Positions 54,082 to 61,758 of a stretch of DNA of 64,000 nucleotides are shown here, in pieces. Below the pieces are notes generated by a model. The model did not search any database. It saw nothing but the letters and a program-made list of their open reading frames with translations, and was not told the origin of the DNA. Numbering within the stretch: the stretch's first letter is position 1; each line of letters starts with the position of its first letter. Location: contig JBOEFW010000043.1 in the NCBI GenBank assembly GCA_050633105.1, positions 175,690-239,689 on the forward strand. The letters run 5' to 3'. A program made the translations under genes and the position numbers. Origin of the DNA: Aureispira sp050633105. Its GTDB lineage: Bacteria; Bacteroidota; Bacteroidia; Chitinophagales; Saprospiraceae.

Positions 54082-56817
54082 ATGAATGACCGCCAATTAG
54101 CCACTGGGGAACAGGAATCTATGGCTATTAATAGCTCCTCTCTTCCATCCTCTACAGGCCAAGGACAACAAGTTACTCCTGAACTCTTCACTCCTCAAAG
54201 TACAACAACAGCTATAGCTCCAACAGGGCAAGAACAAACCTCATCTGGTATCCAAGTGCAACTGATTAGCCCTGCTATGAGCAAGTACAACACTAGATCC
54301 GTTCCTTTCTCAAAAGGACAACTAGTATTGCAACTACAAGGAGCTGGAGTAAAGGCCTTGGACAAAGAAGCCCTGCAGTTGTACTTTTATAAGAAAAATC
54401 AAGAAGGAGGCCCTTCTGAACAAATCAAAGAAGAGAGCTTCCTAATCAAACCACTCTTACAAGAACAAGGAGAAGAGCGTTATTTACTAAAATTGGACTT
54501 TAATTTTGAGCAACATTTTCCCAGCTTAACAGAAGGGGATTTTTTTAGTTTCCAGTTGTTGCAACAACCCAAGGCTATTGTTAGATATGCCCCCAAGCAG
54601 GAACAAATAGGCCCAGAGGGAGTAGAATATATCCAAGATAAGCTCAAGAATCTCACCGTTAGTTATCTAAAGGAGGAAGACATTCCTATACTACAAAACC
54701 TATTGCCTGATTTAGCCCTAAAACGCAGAAAAGACAACAAGCCCTATGTCAAAACAGAAGCGTTAATTGCTGCTTTGAAAGCGAAGGAAATGCCTCTACT
54801 AGCCAATAGTAAGTTGGAGCAATTGGACAAGGAAGCCTTGGAACAGCAGTTAAAGACTTATCAAGAACAACAAGCCTTCTTACAAAAGCTGTTGTACAAT
54901 TATGATTATTATGCGTACCCTTATGAGCAACTAGCGAGCAATGAGGTAGGAGCTACTGCTACGCAAGAAGACAACTATAGTGCGACGGTAGCGGAGCATC
55001 AAGCAATAAAAGGACTCTTCACTCAAAAACTCCTAGCGGTACAAGCACAGTTCCAACAAGTAGAACAATCCTTTGCTCAACAAAGCATTCCTCAAGCCAT
55101 CCAAGAAGAAGCTGCTCAATTGGAAGGGCATAAAGTAGTCCTGAACCAGCAACTAGAACTCATGGAAGCAGATATGCACGCTATGAAGGTATTGCCTTTG
55201 AGTTTCAGAGATTGGAAACAGCACCTACAAGAATTAGAAGCAGCCCTAGTAACTTCCAAGGAAGCTTATACGACTGCCAAAGCGACTTACAAAGCTGCCT
55301 TAAAAAGTTACAACAAAGCTCATCCTGAGTTAACTCAAAATCCTTATTATATAGAGTGGTACAAACAGCAACAGAGCAACAACAGAAGTTTTGAAAAAGG
55401 CCTGCATCAAAACCTAGCGTTGCTCCAACAATTTGCTGCTGAAAAAAATATTCCTCTAGCGGCTACAGGTGGGGATGGCAAACTGGAATATAGAGAAGGG
55501 GAAAACAAGGTCAATGAGCAGGAGCAACAACGTTTTGGAGATAAAAACAAGGCAACAGTAGTGTTTAAATCGCTCCAAGTTCCTATAATTGATAAGGACG
55601 GGATAGAACCTAAAGATGTTATCCAAGGGGGCGTAGGAGATTGTTACTTGATGGCTGCGATGATGATGATAGCGGAAGAAGAGACCAAGCACTTGATTGA
55701 GGAAATGATTGTGGATCAGGGAGCGTTCTATGTGGTGACTTTGTATAGTAATGGAATGCCTGTAGCAATAGAAGTGGATAAAAAGACCCTGTGGTTAGAA
55801 TTTAATGATGGAAGAGAAGGCGATTTGGGTGCCAATACAGAACGGGAATTGTGGCCAGCCATTATAGAAAAGGCTTATGCCAAATTACAAACGAATATGC
55901 CTCCTCTAAAAGAGCAATTACGCCTAGCGGAAGCGGGCAATTATGAAGAGAAACTGCCTTTAAATCCGCCAGACTATGGGGGTGATTATACCCAAATAGA
56001 AGGTTCTCAAACAAGTGTATCAATTCAAGCGTTGGTAGGCAATAGATTGTCTAAGCAGGAGTATATTTATTTGGATGAACAAGGGCAAGTAAGTGAGGAG
56101 GAAACTCCTAGGGCTTTTCCTGTATCTTTAGCTTTACAAGCAAGTCAATATACAGAGGAGGATTTGGCAGCAGTGGTACAAGCTAGTTTTGAGGCTGGGT
56201 ATAAAGTGGGGGTAGATTCTCCTGAGTCTTTGTCTGGGGTGGAGGGGTTAACTCATGATTATTTGATAGAGATAAGTCCCAAAAAATACATGAAGTTCAA
56301 TCATGCTTATGTGATAGGACAGACAAATGAGAAAGAAGTACAATTGATAGATCCTCATGGAAATTTATCAGGAGAGGATAAATTTTTCTACACCAAAAAA
56401 CTGGTAGACAATATTGAAAAACTATACAAACAAATAGATGATTTAGCAGAAGAGCTAGAATCATCTAATCATCAAACATTTTCCTTAGAAACTAGCAAGA
56501 ATTTGAACACTACGTTTACTCTTTTGGCCGACTATATGAAAGATACTCCCATTGAAAAATTACACACTAAATGGGAAAGGTTTAAGAATAGAAAAGAATT
56601 AAAGGAAGAAGAAAATAATTGGATTGGATTAAGTCAAAGAGCAGGAGTAAGTTTCATGGAACAAATCAATAAAATTGTTCCTAATATTAAGCAAACTGAT
56701 ATAGGAAAAGGCTTTTGGAAAGGTAAAGATCAAAAAATAACAGGCAAACAGGAAATAAATTATTCTGTCCTACGAGAATATTTTCATGCTATACGAATAA
56801 ATAAACTTAATAAATAA
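54082..56817 (+). CDS. Large cytosolic protein with calpain-like cysteine protease domain (candidate effector)
   Basis: 911 residues from ATG 54082 (a TTG at 54064 precedes it). No signal peptide, no T9SS tail. Residues 1-70 are Ser/Thr/Gln-rich and disordered. About 250-470 are helical with coiled-coil-like Gln-rich stretches. The protease core has VIQGGVGDCYLMAA with catalytic Cys521, GANTERELWPAIIEKAYAKL, KFNHAYVIGQ with His741, and QLIDPHGN where the usual NPWG motif is DPHG, so Asp757 may replace the catalytic Asn. Similar calpain-like proteins in bacteria are cargo of contractile injection or type VI-like systems, fitting a predator lifestyle, but this is inference. Its stop overlaps the next start by one base. 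Confidence 0.75.
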   Translation: MNDRQLATGEQESMAINSSSLPSSTGQGQQVTPELFTPQSTTTAIAPTGQEQTSSGIQVQLISPAMSKYNTRSVPFSKGQLVLQLQGAGVKALDKEALQLYFYKKNQEGGPSEQIKEESFLIKPLLQEQGEERYLLKLDFNFEQHFPSLTEGDFFSFQLLQQPKAIVRYAPKQEQIGPEGVEYIQDKLKNLTVSYLKEEDIPILQNLLPDLALKRRKDNKPYVKTEALIAALKAKEMPLLANSKLEQLDKEALEQQLKTYQEQQAFLQKLLYNYDYYAYPYEQLASNEVGATATQEDNYSATVAEHQAIKGLFTQKLLAVQAQFQQVEQSFAQQSIPQAIQEEAAQLEGHKVVLNQQLELMEADMHAMKVLPLSFRDWKQHLQELEAALVTSKEAYTTAKATYKAALKSYNKAHPELTQNPYYIEWYKQQQSNNRSFEKGLHQNLALLQQFAAEKNIPLAATGGDGKLEYREGENKVNEQEQQRFGDKNKATVVFKSLQVPIIDKDGIEPKDVIQGGVGDCYLMAAMMMIAEEETKHLIEEMIVDQGAFYVVTLYSNGMPVAIEVDKKTLWLEFNDGREGDLGANTERELWPAIIEKAYAKLQTNMPPLKEQLRLAEAGNYEEKLPLNPPDYGGDYTQIEGSQTSVSIQALVGNRLSKQEYIYLDEQGQVSEEETPRAFPVSLALQASQYTEEDLAAVVQASFEAGYKVGVDSPESLSGVEGLTHDYLIEISPKKYMKFNHAYVIGQTNEKEVQLIDPHGNLSGEDKFFYTKKLVDNIEKLYKQIDDLAEELESSNHQTFSLETSKNLNTTFTLLADYMKDTPIEKLHTKWERFKNRKELKEEENNWIGLSQRAGVSFMEQINKIVPNIKQTDIGKGFWKGKDQKITGKQEINYSVLREYFHAIRINKLNK

Positions 56818-57425
56818 TGTACACCCTCTTACTAATTCTACTAAGTATTAGCCTCCATGCTCAAACTAGCTTTTCTATCAAAAAAGAAGGCAGCTCCATA
56901 TTACTGCTTAGTCATCCTGAGGACTATACTGTAAAAGCCGATACTATGTCTTCCTCTTTTAGACTTTATAGAAATCAAGATTATACTAACTATTATTTTA
57001 GAATAACCAATTTGGAAAATAGTGAATGTCTTATTCAGTTTTATTCTAGGCTATCCCCTGTTTTTGATTCTCTGATGGATATAGAAAATGAAACAAAAAA
57101 AAATATAATAATACATAATAGTTTTAAAAAAACCTTCAAACCATCGCTTTGGTTTAAAGGTAAGATGATTTCTTACAAAATATCTCCAATGAAACAGCAT
57201 CCTGATGGCTACTACTATACAGATATTTTTAAGACTACCTACCAAAATGATTACAGCAGATATATTTCTAGTATGAAAAGAGTGTTTGTCATTGATGGAA
57301 TAGAACACGAAATATCAGTATATTCTCAAGGATTTCCCTACAACAAAACAGTACGTAGAAGTCGTAAAGCTGTTTGTTGTGTTTTTGAAGAATTGGTGAA
57401 TAATCTTGTGGTAGAGCTAGAATAA
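56817..57425 (+). CDS. Small secreted protein coupled to the calpain-like gene (possible immunity or partner)
   Basis: A 202-residue protein with a signal peptide (MYTLLLILLSISLHAQ). The start ATG overlaps the stop of the calpain-like gene (TAATG), so translation is coupled. The mature protein has a beta-rich body (SSFRLYRNQDYTNYYFRITNL, KGKMISYKISPMKQHPDGYYYTD) and no known domain; AT content is higher than in neighbouring genes. Toxin-immunity pairs often have this layout, with the immunity protein in the periplasm, but no evidence beyond gene order supports it. Confidence 0.6.
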   Translation: MYTLLLILLSISLHAQTSFSIKKEGSSILLLSHPEDYTVKADTMSSSFRLYRNQDYTNYYFRITNLENSECLIQFYSRLSPVFDSLMDIENETKKNIIIHNSFKKTFKPSLWFKGKMISYKISPMKQHPDGYYYTDIFKTTYQNDYSRYISSMKRVFVIDGIEHEISVYSQGFPYNKTVRRSRKAVCCVFEELVNNLVVELE

Positions 57426-57437
57426 TTCTACTGTTCG

Positions 57438-57547
57438 TTACTTTTGAGGAGGAGTTCGGAACTGATACAGAAAAAGATGACCATGTTATTAACAACATTG
57501 AAGAAGGAAGAAGAGGATCAAATGCAGTTGATGTAACGCTTGTTTAA
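57438..57547 (+). pseudogene. csp remnant (3' end only)
   Basis: In the frame ending at the TAA at 57545-57547, the last residues NNIEEGRRGSNAVDVTLV match the csp C-terminus YNIEEGRKGPNAVDVTLV without gaps. Further upstream (FEEEFGTDTEKDDHV) similarity fades, RNP1 and RNP2 are missing, and there is no start codon. This is a broken second csp gene, the 3' side of the direct repeat. Confidence 0.8.
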
Positions 57548-57630
57548 ACATTATTAACTGTCTGTTGGTTATAACCATATAGAGAAAAGAGAATCCCATT
57601 CTGCGTTAGCAAAATGGGATTTTTTTATGT
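57474..57630. repeat. Direct repeat copy B: csp 3' end plus inverted terminator
   Basis: 157 bases homologous to 53677-53837, including the last csp codons, CTGTCTGTTGGTTATAAC spacer, hairpin and T run. The terminator hairpin within is flipped relative to copy A. Confidence 0.85.
57592..57627 (+). terminator. Second terminator, hairpin orientation 2
   Basis: The 30-base hairpin at 57592-57621 is exactly the reverse complement of the one at 53799-53828; the outer arms and T run are the same, and the central 12 bases are CTGCGTTAGCAA. It should still terminate transcription, here of the calpain-like cassette. Confidence 0.85.
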
Positions 57631-57842
57631 TTTGGGTGGAGTGTTTGCCAAGTCTACACCATATTGCGTAGTTGGTCTTTTTGCGATTTTCCCCTTAAGT
57701 TACTCGAATATGCCTTCCTGTCCTGCGAATATAGAATAGCTAAAATAATACCTATCAGAAGGGCGATATTTGTTCTACAAGATTAGCGGCACTTCTAGTG
57801 TACTAATAGTGTGATTTTGAAAACGTAATAGAACCATTTTAC

Positions 57843-58337
57843 ATGAGGAAAGTATCCAATTTTATAGTTGTCCTTTTGATCTTATCTGGAGTACAGTTTG
57901 GTTATGGACAATCCCTAAAGTATGGCAAGATAACGAGTGCCAGCGCCACCTCTTCGGCAACAAACGGCAGCCTACGTTGGTCATTAGGAGAGTTGACGGT
58001 AGGGAACCTAGATGAAGGAACCGCAGGTTCTCTTCAGCAAGGACACCAATGGCTCGTTCAATATGTCCCTGTGGATAAGATTGCTACCATTGATGTCAAG
58101 ATTCAAGTCTATCCCAATCCCTCTACGGATTATTTAACGGTACAAGTAGAAGAGACGACTACTTCTAAACTACTAGGACAACTTACTAGCCTAGAGGGAA
58201 ACATTCTAAAAGAAGTCGTCTTACACGATTTCCAATCTACGATAGCTATTCAAGACTTGTCTGTTGGTATCTATTTCTTAACGATAGTAGAAGAAGAAAC
58301 AGGCGCACAAAGCACTTATAAATTAATCAAACAATAA
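57843..58337 (+). CDS. Secreted protein with T9SS C-terminal domain
   Basis: A 164-residue protein: signal peptide (MRKVSNFIVVLLILSGVQFGYGQ), a short mature region (GKITSASATSSATNGSLRWSLGELTVG) and a T9SS tail (IQVYPNPSTDYLTVQVEETTTSKLLGQ … QDLSVGIYFLTIVEE). The mature region resembles the small N-terminal piece that often precedes T9SS tails in short Bacteroidota proteins. It lies 21 bases before the next secreted gene and may be co-transcribed. Function unknown. Confidence 0.8.
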   Translation: MRKVSNFIVVLLILSGVQFGYGQSLKYGKITSASATSSATNGSLRWSLGELTVGNLDEGTAGSLQQGHQWLVQYVPVDKIATIDVKIQVYPNPSTDYLTVQVEETTTSKLLGQLTSLEGNILKEVVLHDFQSTIAIQDLSVGIYFLTIVEEETGAQSTYKLIKQ

Positions 58338-58358
58338 AGATACAATACTCCTAAAGCA

Positions 58359-59129
58359 ATGAAAACAATCGTACTTATAGTCCTCCTTTTTGCAGGATTC
58401 TCCATGCTAGGCCAAGCGCCTGATTTAATCAATTATCAAGCCGTTGCCTACAACGCTAGTGGGCAATCGATTAATAACACGGCGATTAGTATTCGCATTA
58501 GTGTTTTACAAAGCAGTTCCTCTGGGACAATTGCGTACCAAGAGACACACAATCCAGCAACGGATGGAGTAGGGGCTTTTGATATACAAATTGGAGGGGG
58601 AGCAGTTACCCAAGGGACCTTTGCGGGGATAGATTGGGCGAGCCATTCGCATTATCTTCGAGTAGAGATGGATGCTGCTGGTGGTTCTAATTATATGGTG
58701 ATGGGGACGAGTCAGATGCTTTCTGTTCCTTATGCAAAGTATGCGGAGACTGCTGGTGGAATAGGCGGGAGTAATAATAGTGAATTAGATTTTAAAACAT
58801 ATAAAGCGCCTGACATTAACTATTTGCCTGCGGGTTGTGATACTTCTAGTACAGTCAATTCCGAAGTAATGTATACCGTCTCTGCTACAAATACTATTAA
58901 CGAAGTATTAGCAATAGGATCGTTGTACATAAGTGATTTTACCTACAACCCAGCGACACTAGTAATAACAAATGCTAATGGAAAAGGAGGACTTGGGGCT
59001 TATGGATTTAATTCTGGCTCAATCAGTTCCAATTATCAAACCATTATCTTGACATTTGACACTCCTAGTGGAAATGGAGGTTCTTCAGGAACGTGTACAC
59101 AATTACAGTGGGTATTTACAAAACAATAA
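58359..59129 (+). CDS. Secreted tail-fibre-like protein, Bacteroidota type
   Basis: A 256-residue protein with a signal peptide (MKTIVLIVLLFAGFSMLGQ). The N-terminal domain has APDLINYQAVAYNASGQSINNTAISIRISVLQ … GAFDIQIGGG … FAGIDWASHSHYLRVEMDAAGG and LSVPYAKYAETAGG, a pattern widespread in surface proteins of this phylum and often followed by collagen-like or fibre regions; here it is followed by a beta-rich C-terminal domain (YTVSATNTINEVLAIGSLYISDF). No T9SS tail. Followed by a terminator. Confidence 0.75.
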   Translation: MKTIVLIVLLFAGFSMLGQAPDLINYQAVAYNASGQSINNTAISIRISVLQSSSSGTIAYQETHNPATDGVGAFDIQIGGGAVTQGTFAGIDWASHSHYLRVEMDAAGGSNYMVMGTSQMLSVPYAKYAETAGGIGGSNNSELDFKTYKAPDINYLPAGCDTSSTVNSEVMYTVSATNTINEVLAIGSLYISDFTYNPATLVITNANGKGGLGAYGFNSGSISSNYQTIILTFDTPSGNGGSSGTCTQLQWVFTKQ

Positions 59130-59151
59130 AATACTAATCCTTAAAACTAAG

Positions 59152-59186
59152 CTGTCAGGAAAGAAACCTCTTTCTTGACAGTTTTT
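59152..59186 (+). terminator. Rho-independent terminator
   Basis: CTGTCAGGAAAGA (59152-59164) pairs with TCTTTCTTGACAG (59169-59181), one wobble, four-base loop, followed by TTTTT. It lies 22 bases after the stop of the secreted protein gene at 59129. Confidence 0.88.
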
Positions 59187-59206
59187 ATTGGTACCAGTAA
59201 CAACAT

Positions 59207-59238
59207 AAAAAAACTCTATTCCACCAAGTGAAATAGAG
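59207..59238 (-). terminator. Rho-independent terminator of iscSUA
   Basis: On the minus strand CTCTATTTCAC pairs with GTGGAATAGAG (plus-strand arms 59214-59224 and 59228-59238), three-base loop, and is followed by a seven-T run. It lies 40 bases after the iscA stop. Confidence 0.82.
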
Positions 59239-59278
59239 CCTTTATAGCAATCTTGCCAAGGCAAGAGTAAGTTACATG

Positions 59279-59608
59279 TTATACGGCAAAGCTTTCGCCA
59301 CAACCACAGGTACGAGACGCATTAGGATTGGTAAAGTGAAAACCTTTGCCATCTAGTCCACCCGAAAAATCAAGGGTAGAATCGAACAAGTACAAGAAGC
59401 TTTTAAGATCCGTTACAATTTGTACCCCTTTGTCCTCAAAGACTTGATCTTCTGGCTGTGAGCCATTGTCAAAATCCATGTTGTAGGATAACCCCGAACA
59501 ACCACCACTTGTCACACTAACGCGTACAAAATAGTTCTCGTCCAATTTTGGATTCTTTTCCCGAATGGTATCAATTTGCTTTTTAGCAGTGTCTGTTACA
59601 AATATCAT
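59279..59608 (-). CDS. iscA: Iron-sulfur cluster assembly accessory protein, HesB/IscA type
   Basis: A 109-residue protein with the three ligand cysteines (VTSGGCSGLSY and CGCGESF), the A-type carrier pattern. It accepts clusters from IscU for delivery to target proteins. It is last of the iscS-iscU-iscA order on the minus strand, 33 bases after iscU. Could equally be called erpA/sufA; the operon favours iscA. Confidence 0.9.
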   Translation of the reverse strand: MIFVTDTAKKQIDTIREKNPKLDENYFVRVSVTSGGCSGLSYNMDFDNGSQPEDQVFEDKGVQIVTDLKSFLYLFDSTLDFSGGLDGKGFHFTNPNASRTCGCGESFAV

Positions 59609-59641
59609 ACAGTGGATAGTTTCTAAAACAAAGACCTAGAT

Positions 59642-60031
59642 TTAGGCTTCTTCGTTTTTGCTTTGGTAATCTTTAATAGCAGATTTGATCGCGTCTTCTG
59701 CCAAGACAGAACAGTGAATTTTTACAGGAGGCAACTCCAATTCTTCTACGATAGCCATGTTATCAATAGAAGAAGCTTCGTCCAATGTTTTTCCTTTTAG
59801 CCACTCCGTAGCCAAAGAAGAAGAGGCAATAGCAGAACCACAACCGAAGGTTTTGAACTTAGCATCTTTGATGACACCAGATTCTTCGTCTACCTCAATT
59901 TGCAGACGCATCACATCGCCACATTCAGGCGCGCCTACCAATCCAGTTCCAACGTTTTTCTTCTTTTTATCTAAAGTGCCTACGTTTTTAGGCTTCTTAA
60001 AGTGGTCTAATAATTTATCTGAATAAGCCAT
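59642..60031 (-). CDS. iscU: Iron-sulfur cluster scaffold protein IscU
   Basis: A 129-residue protein with the three cluster cysteines (GAPECGDVMRLQ, FKTFGCGSAIASSS, KIHCSVLAEDA) and the HscA-binding LPPVK. It is the scaffold on which IscS builds 2Fe-2S clusters. It follows iscS by 56 bases. The lysine-rich KKKKNVGTG stretch replaces the usual NPRNVG-like loop with an insertion of about four residues, as in other Bacteroidota. Confidence 0.94.
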   Translation of the reverse strand: MAYSDKLLDHFKKPKNVGTLDKKKKNVGTGLVGAPECGDVMRLQIEVDEESGVIKDAKFKTFGCGSAIASSSLATEWLKGKTLDEASSIDNMAIVEELELPPVKIHCSVLAEDAIKSAIKDYQSKNEEA

Positions 60032-60087
60032 AATAGATGGTTTTTATTTTTCTAAAAGTAAATAAGGAAAGCAATAAAGGTCGTAGA

Positions 60088-61308
60088 CTAGTGCTCTGAC
60101 CATTGGACAGCATCCAAATCAATTCCCTCTTTGTACATCTCCCAAATAGGAGACAAGTCACGCATGTGGTGCACCCCGTTTCCGATGGCCTCAATAGCGT
60201 AATCAACATCTTCGTCTGTTGTGAATCGGCCTAAGCTGATACGCAAAGAAGAGTGCGCCAAATCATCGCCCAAGCCCAAGGCTTTAAGAACGTAAGAAGG
60301 CTCCAATGAAGCAGAAGTACAAGCCGAGCCAGAAGACAAGGCAATGTTTTGGTTGAAGGTCATCATCAACCCTTCTCCTTCCACATGTTTGAACGATAAG
60401 TTCGTAACGTGCGGCATTCTATATTCGTGATGGCCATTCAAGACCACTTCTTCGATTTTCATCAATTCCGTTTCGAGTCGGTCGCGCAATTTAGACAAAC
60501 GTCCTGCTTCTGCTTCCATTTCTTCCTGGCACAATTCAGCCGCCTTTCCAAAACCAACAATAGAAGGAACATTTAAGGTACCAGAACGCATGCCACGCTC
60601 ATGTCCACCGCCATCCATTTGGGCAGTCACTTTAACACGAGGTCCTTTGCGCGATACATATAAAGCACCAACCCCTTTAGGCCCGTACATTTTGTGTCCT
60701 GTAAAAGCCATCAAGTGAATCCCTTGTTCTTTTACATTCACAGGAATCTTACCAACCGCTTGTGTCGCATCTGACATCAAGAACACTTCGTTCTTAACAC
60801 AAATATCACTAATCGCTTTCATCGGTTGTACCACTCCAATTTCGTTGTTGGCAAACATGATCGAAACCAAAATAGTAGTTGGCTTAATCGCTGCTTCCAA
60901 TTCTGCTAGATCTACTAAACCATCGCGACCAACTTTGAGGTAAGTTACTTCACAACCTTCTTTTTCCAACTTTTTACAAGTATCCAAAACGGCTTTGTGC
61001 TCCGTTTCTAAGGTAATAATGTGATTCCCCTTGCGGTGGTACATCTCTGCAATCCCTTTGATGGCTAAATTATCCGCCTCTGTTGCGCCAGAAGTGAAAA
61101 TAATCTCGCGTGGATCTGCACCAATCAAATCAGCAATTTGTTGGCGTGCTTTATCTACAGCTCCTTCTGCTGCCCAACCAAAAGGATGGTTACGGCTAGC
61201 CGCATTCCCAAAATGCTGGGTGAAATAAGGCAACATCGCTTCTACTACGCGTGGATCAGTGGGTGTAGTCGCATTATTATCTAAGTAAATTAATTTCTTA
61301 TCAGGCAT
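60088..61308 (-). CDS. iscS: Cysteine desulfurase IscS
   Basis: 406 residues from ATG 61308 (MPDKKLIYLDNNATTPTDPRVV); the frame opens seven codons earlier at 61329. It has TSGATEADNLAIKG, AFTGHKMYGPKGVGALY with the PLP lysine, and SSGSACTSASLEPSY with the active-site cysteine, all characteristic of group I desulfurases. It mobilises sulfur from cysteine to IscU. No iscR is visible immediately upstream; a short palindrome there may be an operator. Confidence 0.95.
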   Translation of the reverse strand: MPDKKLIYLDNNATTPTDPRVVEAMLPYFTQHFGNAASRNHPFGWAAEGAVDKARQQIADLIGADPREIIFTSGATEADNLAIKGIAEMYHRKGNHIITLETEHKAVLDTCKKLEKEGCEVTYLKVGRDGLVDLAELEAAIKPTTILVSIMFANNEIGVVQPMKAISDICVKNEVFLMSDATQAVGKIPVNVKEQGIHLMAFTGHKMYGPKGVGALYVSRKGPRVKVTAQMDGGGHERGMRSGTLNVPSIVGFGKAAELCQEEMEAEAGRLSKLRDRLETELMKIEEVVLNGHHEYRMPHVTNLSFKHVEGEGLMMTFNQNIALSSGSACTSASLEPSYVLKALGLGDDLAHSSLRISLGRFTTDEDVDYAIEAIGNGVHHMRDLSPIWEMYKEGIDLDAVQWSEH

Positions 61309-61758
61309 AGTATGCTTATGGTTTATCAATCGTTTTTGTATTTAGATTAAATCTAATCTACCAATACAAAAGTAACGCATTTCAATAATAATCAGTTCTT
61401 TTAAACACTTAAAATTTGTCTATTATCTGTCAAAAGCAGCACTTTAGCAACATTTTTTAAGCTTTCTCTCTCTATTACAAGACTAGATCTTTTTAGTTCA
61501 TTTTGGAAGTGGGTTCTTCCTGTTTTGATCGGTTGTTGATTGTGTTAGAGGCCGCAAAGATAGGGAAAAAAAAGAAAAGGTAGCTAGTGAGGTCTTACTT
61601 TTTTGAATGTGAGGAGAGGAGTGGCTTTCTCCTCAATAACTATGTTAATTTTTCATTCAATTGTAAGTTTCCTTTTATACCAAGAAAAAAGGCTTTGAAA
61701 TGTTATGATAGCTTGAAATTTCCTACTTTGTATAATCAATATACTCAAAAATTAATGT
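61309..61758. other. Intergenic region between divergent iscS and NACHT genes
   Basis: About 450 bases with the palindrome at 61342-61356 near the iscS side. A short open frame at 61587-61811 overlaps the start of the NACHT gene in a different frame and lacks coding character. The remainder is AT-rich and probably contains promoters. Confidence 0.5.
61342..61356. promoter_or_regulatory. 15-bp interrupted palindrome upstream of iscS
   Basis: TTAGATT-A-AATCTAA, seven-base arms around one base, 33-48 bases upstream of the iscS start. It could bind a dimeric regulator; it is unlike the E. coli IscR consensus. A chance AT-rich palindrome remains possible. Confidence 0.35.

Larger units (their letters stand above)
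57426..57842. other. Spacer with csp remnant; no intact gene
   Basis: The first 205 bases hold copy B of the csp 3' repeat; the rest (57631-57842) is non-coding AT-rich DNA that presumably carries the promoter of the next gene. Confidence 0.55.

Noticed and set aside
54082..57425. Calpain cassette as a classical transposon
   Set aside because: No transposase, no terminal inverted repeats; the flanking repeats are csp-derived and direct.
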